Below are positions 43,834 to 49,772 of a stretch of 49,772 bases of DNA, piece by piece (within the stretch, counting starts at the first letter, position 1; every line of letters starts with the position of its first letter). The stretch is taken from positions 5,141-54,912 of the forward strand of contig JALNZC010000028.1 in the NCBI GenBank assembly GCA_023229525.1, given 5' to 3'. The stretch is from Bacteroidales bacterium. GTDB lineage: Bacteria > Bacteroidota > Bacteroidia > Bacteroidales > FEN-979. Position numbers and translations under genes: made by a program. The notes under the pieces were generated by a model. That model did no database searches. It was not told where the DNA came from and saw only the letters and a program-made list of their open reading frames with translations.

Positions 43834-45270
43834 ATGGAAAAGTACGCAATTGAAATTTGGGAAAATTGCCTAAAAGTAATCAAAGATAATATCAACTACC
43901 AGAGTTTTAAAACCTGGTTTTTACCGATTAAAGCAGTCAAACTTAAAGATCACGTCTTGACGATTCAGGTCCCCAGTCAATTCTTTTACGAGTGGCTTGA
44001 AGAGCATTATATCGGACTGTTAAAAAAGACTATTAAGAAAGAGTTGGGTAACGAAGGAAGGTTGGAATACAGTATTATTGTTGATAATTCCGATCAGGAG
44101 CCCGGTCCGTACACCATCAACATTCCTACAGGTGAAAAAAAAGCAACAGCAAATCCTTCCGTATCCATGCCTATTGATTTGAACAAAGGTACTTCGAAAG
44201 AAATTCCCAATCCTTTCATTATCCCCGGGCTTAAGAAAATTAAAATAAACTCTCAATTGATTGAGAGTTATTCATTCGACAATTTTATCGAAGGGGATTG
44301 CAACCGGCTAGCCCGTTCTGCAGGGTTTGCCGTTGCCAATAATCCAGGGAAAACTGCATTTAATCCTCTGCTAATATACAGCCATACCGGTTTAGGGAAA
44401 ACCCATCTCTCCCACTCTATCGGGCTACATGTGAAAGCAAACTTCCCTGAAAAGACCGTCCTTTATGTGACTACCGACCAATTCATTAATCAGTTTATCG
44501 ACTCTGTAAAGAATAACAATCAAAACGATTTCATTCATTTTTACCAGATCATTGATGTTCTGATTATTGATGATATACATAATCTTGCCGGCAAAGAAAA
44601 GACACAGGATGTTTTTTTTCATATTTTCAATCATCTTCATCAGAAGAGCAATCAGATTGTTCTTACCTCCGACAAGCCTCCTGTAGAAATGAAAGGCATT
44701 GAACCACGTTTGCTTTCACGGTTTAAATGGGGCCTGTCAGCGGATTTACAAATTCCAGACCTGGAGACGAGGATTGCCATTCTTCATAAGAAATTATATA
44801 ATGACGGGATTCAAATTCCTGCAGAGGTCGTTGAATACCTGGCATACAGCATAAATACCAACATCCGGGAACTGGAAGGCGCACTGATATCACTATTGGC
44901 CCAATCATCACTCAACAAAAAAACAATCACCCTTGAGTTGGCCAAACAAATGATTGACAAATTCGTCAAAAACACCTCCAGGGAAATTTCCATCGACTAT
45001 ATACAGAAAGTAGTTTGCGACTATTTCAATATCCCTGTTGAAATGATTCATACAAAGACCCGGAAAAGGGAAATTGTTCAGGCACGCCAGCTTTCAATGT
45101 ATTTTTCGAAGAAACATACAAAAGCCTCCCTTGCCAGTATTGGGCTGCATTGCGGCAATAAAGACCATGCCACCGTGCTTCATGCTTGCCGTACTGTGAA
45201 TAACCTTGTTGAAACCGATAAGCAATTCAGGCAATTTGTAGAGGAATTGGATAAACGGATTAAACTGTAA
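43834..45270 (+). CDS. dnaA: Chromosomal replication initiator protein DnaA
   Basis: ATPase that binds DnaA boxes and opens the replication origin. 478 aa. Domain I (about 1-85, starting MEKYAIEIWENCLKVI), a variable linker, AAA+ domain III with Walker A TGLGKTH (Lys189) and Walker B LIIDDIHNL, and domain IV helix-turn-helix with the signature region HCGNKDHATVLHA. Normal length and all motifs are present. It is followed by the phosphatase, dehydratase and RsmI-like genes. An AT-rich region with DnaA-box-like sites lies upstream. Confidence 0.97.
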   Translation: MEKYAIEIWENCLKVIKDNINYQSFKTWFLPIKAVKLKDHVLTIQVPSQFFYEWLEEHYIGLLKKTIKKELGNEGRLEYSIIVDNSDQEPGPYTINIPTGEKKATANPSVSMPIDLNKGTSKEIPNPFIIPGLKKIKINSQLIESYSFDNFIEGDCNRLARSAGFAVANNPGKTAFNPLLIYSHTGLGKTHLSHSIGLHVKANFPEKTVLYVTTDQFINQFIDSVKNNNQNDFIHFYQIIDVLIIDDIHNLAGKEKTQDVFFHIFNHLHQKSNQIVLTSDKPPVEMKGIEPRLLSRFKWGLSADLQIPDLETRIAILHKKLYNDGIQIPAEVVEYLAYSINTNIRELEGALISLLAQSSLNKKTITLELAKQMIDKFVKNTSREISIDYIQKVVCDYFNIPVEMIHTKTRKREIVQARQLSMYFSKKHTKASLASIGLHCGNKDHATVLHACRTVNNLVETDKQFRQFVEELDKRIKL

Positions 45271-45289
45271 TTTACTGGCCTCTGCTTTA

Positions 45290-45763
45290 ATGAAAATTCT
45301 TTTTGTCTGTACCGGAAATATATGCCGGTCCCCGCTTGCTGAAGGTATCCTCCGATCCAAATTGAAAAAAAATCACAATACTGCAGAAGTTGATTCCTGT
45401 GGCTTTGAATCGTTCCATATCGGTGATGCACCTGATGCTAGGGCTCAGGCTATTGCCAAAAAACATGGTATCGATATCTCTGCCCATCAAGCGCGTCTTT
45501 TTACAATTAAGGACTTTGACCGTTTCGATCAAATTTACATTATGGATGTTTCTCATTATCAAAGAGTAATGCATTTATCACGCAATGTAAATGATAGGCA
45601 AAAGATTGATTTTATCATGAATCAGGCATTTCCAGGAAGTAATCTCAATGTTCAGGATCCCTGGTATTCTGATATTTCAGCTTTTGAAAAGGTTTACCAG
45701 CAGCTTGAACTGGCCTGCGAAATTATTGCCAGCAGGTTAAAAGAAAAACCTGGTAAAACATGA
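45290..45763 (+). CDS. Low-molecular-weight protein tyrosine phosphatase
   Basis: 157 aa. Active-site loop Cys7-TGNIC-Arg13 (CX5R) followed by SPLAEGIL, and the general-acid Asp123 in VQDPWYSD (usually DPYY or DPFY). Such enzymes dephosphorylate protein tyrosines, often in capsule regulation, but no tyrosine kinase or capsule gene is near. It lies 19 bp after dnaA and overlaps the following gene by ATGA. Confidence 0.94.
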   Translation: MKILFVCTGNICRSPLAEGILRSKLKKNHNTAEVDSCGFESFHIGDAPDARAQAIAKKHGIDISAHQARLFTIKDFDRFDQIYIMDVSHYQRVMHLSRNVNDRQKIDFIMNQAFPGSNLNVQDPWYSDISAFEKVYQQLELACEIIASRLKEKPGKT

Positions 45764-46728
45764 AAGAAAATTCCACATTATATCCTGATTCCGTCGACAT
45801 TCTTGAGGCGGCCTCCCGGATAGATGCTTTTATCAATCATACACCGGTAATGACCTCCCATTACATTGATGGTATATCGGATGCCCATATTTTCTTTAAA
45901 TGTGAAAACTTTCAAAAAGTCGGGGCATTTAAGGCCAGGGGAGCTACCAATGCTATTTTAACACTGGATGCTGACCAACAGGCTTTCGGGGTTGCAACAC
46001 ATTCTTCGGGAAACCATGCCCAGGCCCTCTCGTGGGCAGCTTCCAGGGTAAATATCCCTTCATATATTGTCATGCCGTCCAATTCTTCACGTGTCAAAGT
46101 TGATGCGGTTAAAGGCTACGGGGGACAAATCACATTTTGCAAACCCACACTGAAAGCACGGGAAGATACCCTGAAAAAGATTCTGAAGGAAACAGGAGCA
46201 ACTGAAATACATTCTTACAATCATCCGCGGATAATTGCGGGTCAAGCTACTGCGGCACTGGAACTCATCAAAGAAGTCAATGATCTGGATATCATTATGG
46301 CTCCGGTCGGAGGAGGAGGATTGCTCAGCGGAACTGCGCTTGCAACGCATTATTTTCTTCCGGTTGCAGAAGTAATCGGCGTTGAACCGGAACAAGCCAA
46401 TGATGCTTTTTTATCGTTTAAAAGCAAACATTTTGTTCCTTCAAGAGATCCAAAAACCATTGCCGATGGACTAAGAACTTCTTTAGGGACCCTTACTTAC
46501 CCAATTATTCTTGATCATGTTCATGCTATCGTAACTGTCAGTGAGGAAAATATTGTAAAAGCGATGCGAACCATATGGGAAAGAATGAAAATTATCATTG
46601 AACCTTCTTCAGCAGTTCCATTTGCAGCGCTTCTTGAAAATAATTCGCGCTTTGCAGGGAAACGGATCGGGCTTATAATTTCAGGAGGCAATGTTGATCT
46701 GGATAATTTACCGTGGATAAATCTATGA
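45760..46728 (+). CDS. PLP-dependent threonine/serine dehydratase (fold type II)
   Basis: 322 aa. PLP Lys58 in FQKVGAFKARGA, the SSGNHAQAL loop (82-90) and the phosphate-binding glycine stretch APVGGGGLLSG. No ACT regulatory domain, so it resembles catabolic TdcB, serine racemase or short threonine dehydratase rather than biosynthetic IlvA. Serine/threonine deamination to 2-oxo acid and ammonia is the safest call; racemase activity cannot be excluded. ATGA overlaps on both sides tie it to the phosphatase and the RsmI-like gene, so the four-gene set with dnaA may be one transcript. Confidence 0.88.
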   Translation: MKENSTLYPDSVDILEAASRIDAFINHTPVMTSHYIDGISDAHIFFKCENFQKVGAFKARGATNAILTLDADQQAFGVATHSSGNHAQALSWAASRVNIPSYIVMPSNSSRVKVDAVKGYGGQITFCKPTLKAREDTLKKILKETGATEIHSYNHPRIIAGQATAALELIKEVNDLDIIMAPVGGGGLLSGTALATHYFLPVAEVIGVEPEQANDAFLSFKSKHFVPSRDPKTIADGLRTSLGTLTYPIILDHVHAIVTVSEENIVKAMRTIWERMKIIIEPSSAVPFAALLENNSRFAGKRIGLIISGGNVDLDNLPWINL

Positions 46729-47438
46729 CTTACGGCAAACTTTACCTGATTCCTACTCCTCTTGCAGAAGGACCGGTTGATCTTGTTTTACCGATCGGGA
46801 CCTTATCCATAATCCGGCAACTTGACATTTTTATTGTAGAAGAAATCCGTACAGCAAGACGATTTCTTAAGGCTGCGGGAATTAACAAGAAGATAGACGA
46901 TCTGACATTTCTGCTGTTCAATGAACATTCAGAAATTAAAAATCTGGCAACTTATCTTGCTCCTGCTCTTGATGGGAATGATATCGGTCTTTTATCAGAA
47001 GCTGGTCTTCCCTGTATAGCTGATCCTGGCGCTGAAATTGTCAGACAAGCTCATCTTCATGACATACCGGTTATTCCATTAACCGGACCTTCCTCGCTGA
47101 TGCTTGCACTCATGGCTTCAGGATTCAACGGACAACATTTTGCTTTTGTAGGGTACTTACCTACTGACCGGCAAAACCGCATTCGCAGGATAAAAGATCT
47201 GGAGAAAACGATCCGGGGAAAAAAACAAACCCAACTGTTCATCGAAGCTCCCTACCGAAATATGCAGTTATTTGAAGCTTTGACATCAACCTGTAATGAC
47301 GAGACATTGCTTTGTATTGCAGCAAACATCACAGGAGAAAACGGATCAATAATCACAAAAAACATAAGGGAATGGAAAAAATCACCACCCAAAATTCATA
47401 AGGTTCCAACACTTTTTCTTTTGTATTGCAGTTTTTAG
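46725..47438 (+). CDS. RsmI-like SAM-dependent rRNA methyltransferase
   Basis: 237 aa from the ATG at 46725, which overlaps the previous stop as ATGA; a GTG at 46713 is an alternative start. Tetrapyrrole methylase fold: KLYLIPTPLAEGP at the N terminus, GLLSEAGLPCIADPGAEIV, and IPLTGPSSLMLALMASGF. In E. coli RsmI 2'-O-methylates C1402 of 16S rRNA. This shorter Bacteroidetes form is a close relative, but the target is inferred. The gene order dnaA, tyrosine phosphatase, RsmI-like gene is typical of Bacteroidales, with the dehydratase as an extra gene. Confidence 0.85.
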   Translation: MTYGKLYLIPTPLAEGPVDLVLPIGTLSIIRQLDIFIVEEIRTARRFLKAAGINKKIDDLTFLLFNEHSEIKNLATYLAPALDGNDIGLLSEAGLPCIADPGAEIVRQAHLHDIPVIPLTGPSSLMLALMASGFNGQHFAFVGYLPTDRQNRIRRIKDLEKTIRGKKQTQLFIEAPYRNMQLFEALTSTCNDETLLCIAANITGENGSIITKNIREWKKSPPKIHKVPTLFLLYCSF

Positions 47439-47536
47439 TAAGAAAGGAACAGGCACAAACTTGATCTGATTGTAACAAAACGAAAAAAGGAACGTCAAAA
47501 AGCCTACACATCCATCCTCAGTAATCATTTAACATT

Positions 47537-48433
47537 TTGGAAAGCGTATTATCAATTAACCGGATCTCGAAACAGTATGGAAAAATCCAGGCTGTAAAGG
47601 AACTTTCACTTGAAGTAACCAAGGGTCAGATCTTTGGAATCCTGGGGCCCAACGGAAGTGGAAAAACAACCACTTTAAGTATCATCCTTGATCTTATTAA
47701 AGATGATGGGGGCGATTATCAGTGGTTTGGTGAACCTCCAACCAAAGAATCCAGAAAACGTATTGGCTCGGTTATTGAAAGTCCTAATTTCTTTCCTTAC
47801 CTTAATGCAGAGATGAACCTGCAAATTGTAGCTGATATCAAAGACCTGGGTTATGAGGATATTGATCGGGTACTTCGGCTGACAGGACTGGAGGAGAGAA
47901 AAAAATCAAAATTCAGGACCTATTCATTCGGAATGAAACAGCGGCTTGCAATAGCTTCTGCACTACTCGGTAATCCAGAAGTCCTTATACTGGATGAACC
48001 TACCAATGGTTTGGATCCACAAGGGATTGCTCATATCCGTAATTTGATTTTAACGGTTGCAAGCAACGGAACGACTATCATTATGGCGTCACACCTTCTT
48101 GACGAAGTCCAGAAGATATGCACCCATGTTGCCGTATTGAGTAAGGGTAAGAAACTCTTTGATGGGAAGGTAAGTGAAGTCCTTTCCATTTCCGATTCCT
48201 TTGATTTTGATTCCGTTGAAAGGGAAGAATTGATTAGGGTTATCAGAACTCATCCTTCATTCCAATCCCTGGACTCCAGCAAAGAGACCATTCAGGTGTA
48301 TTTCAACAAAGAAGTCAATCCCGGAGAGATAAATGCATTCTTTTTTGCAAACGGGGTCACACTGACACACCTTTCAGAACGCAAACGCAGTCTCGAACAA
48401 CATTTCCTTGAACTTTTACAAAATAACCAATGA
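47537..48433 (+). CDS. ABC transporter ATP-binding protein (ABC-2 exporter type)
   Basis: 298 aa from a TTG at 47537; no in-frame ATG fits before the conserved start of the nucleotide-binding domain. Walker A GPNGSGKTT, signature region YSFGMKQRLAIASA, Walker B LILDEPTNGLDP, and the H-loop MASHLLDE. About 80 C-terminal residues after the domain are usual for this type. It overlaps the permease gene by ATGA. The exported substrate is unknown. Confidence 0.92.
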   Translation: MESVLSINRISKQYGKIQAVKELSLEVTKGQIFGILGPNGSGKTTTLSIILDLIKDDGGDYQWFGEPPTKESRKRIGSVIESPNFFPYLNAEMNLQIVADIKDLGYEDIDRVLRLTGLEERKKSKFRTYSFGMKQRLAIASALLGNPEVLILDEPTNGLDPQGIAHIRNLILTVASNGTTIIMASHLLDEVQKICTHVAVLSKGKKLFDGKVSEVLSISDSFDFDSVEREELIRVIRTHPSFQSLDSSKETIQVYFNKEVNPGEINAFFFANGVTLTHLSERKRSLEQHFLELLQNNQ

Positions 48434-49260
48434 TCAAGCTTCTTAAGATCGAATTTAAAAAAATACGAACGTATAAAATTTTCTGGATCCTGGCGGGGTT
48501 ATATTTTGTTTTTCTTGCTGCAGGAATTGCGATGGCTGAGTTTATACTCAATAACATGGTCGATAGCATGAACAAACACCTCCCCATCCCTGTTCCCCAT
48601 GTGAATATCTATTTTTTCCCCGATGTCTGGCAAAATATCACTTTTTTTGCATCTATCCGTTATATTCTCATTTTCCCGGCCATCATTATGATCATATTAA
48701 TTTCCAATGAGTTTACATTTAAGACGGTACGACAAAATGTGATCAATGGCTTGAGTAAAGCCGAATTCATACTGTCGAAACTCTATATTATTTTAATGAT
48801 ATCTGTTATCCTGACAATTTTCCTGTCCATTGGGGCATTCATTATCGGGATTTCCCATACCAGTGAGCTTTCCACAAAATTAATCTTTGAAAAAGCGCCC
48901 TTTATTCTCGGCTTTTTCATCACTATTTTAACACTCCAGATTTATGGTTTTTTCTTTGGTTTTATTTTCCGAAATACCGGACTTGCGATCGCTCTTTTTA
49001 CCCTTTATACTTTTATTGCTGAGCCAGTTCTGTATTATTTTCTAAAGAGTCCTATTGTCTTTAAAAACGATATTTCAACATATCTCCCGATAAATGCGAT
49101 ACTCAGGGTCAATGAATATCCTGCGATACCGGTATTAAAAAAGTTGATGGGTTTGAACCTTCAGGAGAGCATCACTTTTGGCAGTTGTATGTTGCCATTA
49201 TTTTATTCAGCGATCATGATCGGACTCGTATTCTGGACAATGAAAAAAAAGGATCTGTAA
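48430..49260 (+). CDS. ABC-2 type transporter permease
   Basis: 276 aa integral membrane protein with about six hydrophobic segments (about 15-38, 78-98, 120-145, 160-180, 185-205 and 250-270), the plan of ABC-2 permeases. It begins MIKLLKIEFKKIRTYKIFW, common in this group. The ATGA overlap with the ATPase gene indicates translational coupling and one exporter complex. Converges on the leftward gene 6 bp downstream. Confidence 0.9.
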   Translation: MIKLLKIEFKKIRTYKIFWILAGLYFVFLAAGIAMAEFILNNMVDSMNKHLPIPVPHVNIYFFPDVWQNITFFASIRYILIFPAIIMIILISNEFTFKTVRQNVINGLSKAEFILSKLYIILMISVILTIFLSIGAFIIGISHTSELSTKLIFEKAPFILGFFITILTLQIYGFFFGFIFRNTGLAIALFTLYTFIAEPVLYYFLKSPIVFKNDISTYLPINAILRVNEYPAIPVLKKLMGLNLQESITFGSCMLPLFYSAIMIGLVFWTMKKKDL

Positions 49261-49266
49261 TTCAAT

Positions 49267-49772
49267 TTACATCCCATGGCGTGTACGTATAATCCATTCC
49301 ACTGTCAACAATGTGATTATAGCCATAAAAAGCCAAGGGTTTCCGATCAAATCTGAAAAGCGTTTCTCATTAAGAGAAACTGTCCTGAAATCATCTCTTT
49401 TAACAATTTTTTCAGCAAGATCATCCATCGACCTGGGATAAACAACTTCTCCATCATGAGATTTGGAAATTCTATATAACAACTGGTGATCTGCAACCAG
49501 ATTAAAATGCTCATTACTGATCTGTTCGATAAAAAACTTACCGGTCTTCTGGTAAAGATTATTGCCAACACGGACCGAAGCTGTATAGGTATAGTTTCCC
49601 ACCGGCAATAGGCCAATATTTAAGAAATAGGCCCGGTTTGTTCTGCTGAAGACGAATGGGTACTTTTTATTATCAGTATCGGTGATTGTGATGCTGACCT
49701 CAGGATCATTGATCAATTCATAACTCGAATTATAGACTTCAGCTTCTATTTCAACAGGCTCATTTTCATCTA
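49267..49772 (-). CDS. C-terminal part of an unknown exported/membrane protein, cut by the window edge
   Basis: The frame is open to the right edge (168 codons visible), so only the C terminus is present. It has beta-rich, Ig-like extracytoplasmic sequence (DPEVSITITDTDNKKYPFVF, then VGNYTYTASVRVGNNLYQKTGKF), a short segment with SKSHDGEVVYPRSMDDL, and one C-terminal membrane helix (NPWLFMAIITLLTVEWIIR) before the end RTRHGM. This suits a large Bacteroidetes membrane protein with a VWA or BatA-like layout, but the diagnostic part lies outside the window. Confidence 0.75.
   Translation of the reverse strand, partial: DENEPVEIEAEVYNSSYELINDPEVSITITDTDNKKYPFVFSRTNRAYFLNIGLLPVGNYTYTASVRVGNNLYQKTGKFFIEQISNEHFNLVADHQLLYRISKSHDGEVVYPRSMDDLAEKIVKRDDFRTVSLNEKRFSDLIGNPWLFMAIITLLTVEWIIRTRHGM

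Noticed and set aside
43646..43834. 62-codon frame directly upstream of dnaA
   Set aside because: Composition follows the AT-rich non-coding sequence, no recognisable motif, and it ends at the dnaA start; it crosses the inverted repeat.
47439..47536. Small gene between the RsmI-like and ABC ATPase genes
   Set aside because: 98 bp without a convincing frame; it probably holds only the transcription start of the ABC pair, with no clear promoter match.
1..49772. tRNA, rRNA, CRISPR array, insertion sequence or prophage
   Set aside because: No cloverleaf-like sequence, spaced direct repeats, transposase, integrase or phage structural gene was found on reading both strands; small RNAs cannot be excluded by eye.

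Overview
The window is a gene-dense (roughly 95% coding), AT-rich piece of a Bacteroidota chromosome, most likely from a Bacteroidales-type or related lineage. The evidence is: three secreted peptidases with type IX secretion (T9SS) C-terminal sorting domains; a DUF4835 (PorD-type) protein; a Bacteroidetes-style serine palmitoyltransferase; the alternative GlmU-like protein; a Lys-type SerA; Bacteroidetes-type CoaBC and RpoZ; and repeated TAnnTTTG promoter elements upstream of genes. No tRNA, rRNA, IS element, phage gene or CRISPR array was seen.

Layout. 1-5.2 kb: gyrA (cut by the left edge) is divergent from clpC, and the region between them carries two clean inverted repeats. 5.2-11.8 kb: a leftward energy-metabolism operon, etfB-etfA-membrane Fe-S/cytochrome b protein-CCG Fe-S protein-acyl-CoA dehydrogenase-unknown membrane protein. 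It looks like a complete route from acyl-CoA oxidation through ETF to the membrane quinone pool. etfA is broken by an apparent single-base frameshift. 11.8-17.8 kb: the conserved leftward cluster bamD-rpoZ-coaBC-porD/DUF4835-recN-fabI. 17.9-20.1 kb: serine palmitoyltransferase plus an unknown polytopic membrane protein. 20.1-23.3 kb: a leftward group of a DUF6913-like gene, dapA and an M14 carboxypeptidase with a T9SS signal. 23.5-25.9 kb: a PhnP-like metallo-hydrolase converging on an orphan peptide-binding lipoprotein. 26-29.9 kb: tandem M1 aminopeptidases, both T9SS cargo.

29.9-34 kb: lon, the GlmU-like gene and rpmE2 (L31 type B), all leftward, with two credible intrinsic terminators. 34.1-39.2 kb: a LuxC-type acyl-CoA reductase divergent from serC-serA-four-helix-bundle gene-DUF1015 gene (serine biosynthesis). 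39.3-43.5 kb: an LtaS/MdoB-like phosphotransferase, a YggS-type PLP protein, prmC and an IMPACT/YigZ protein. 43.5-47.4 kb: a 377-bp AT-rich non-coding stretch, then dnaA, a low-molecular-weight protein tyrosine phosphatase, a PLP threonine/serine dehydratase and an RsmI-like methyltransferase, the last three linked by ATGA overlaps. 47.5-49.8 kb: an ABC-2 exporter pair and the C-terminal end of a leftward membrane protein cut by the right edge.

Most of the window is housekeeping. The parts most worth a second look are the ETF-to-quinone operon with its frameshifted etfA, the palindromes in the gyrA/clpC region, the palindromes and DnaA-box-like sites upstream of dnaA, the unknown membrane protein coupled to the sphingolipid enzyme, and several active-site variants (CoaBC, SerA, LtaS-like). 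I found no clearly new defence or mobile system.
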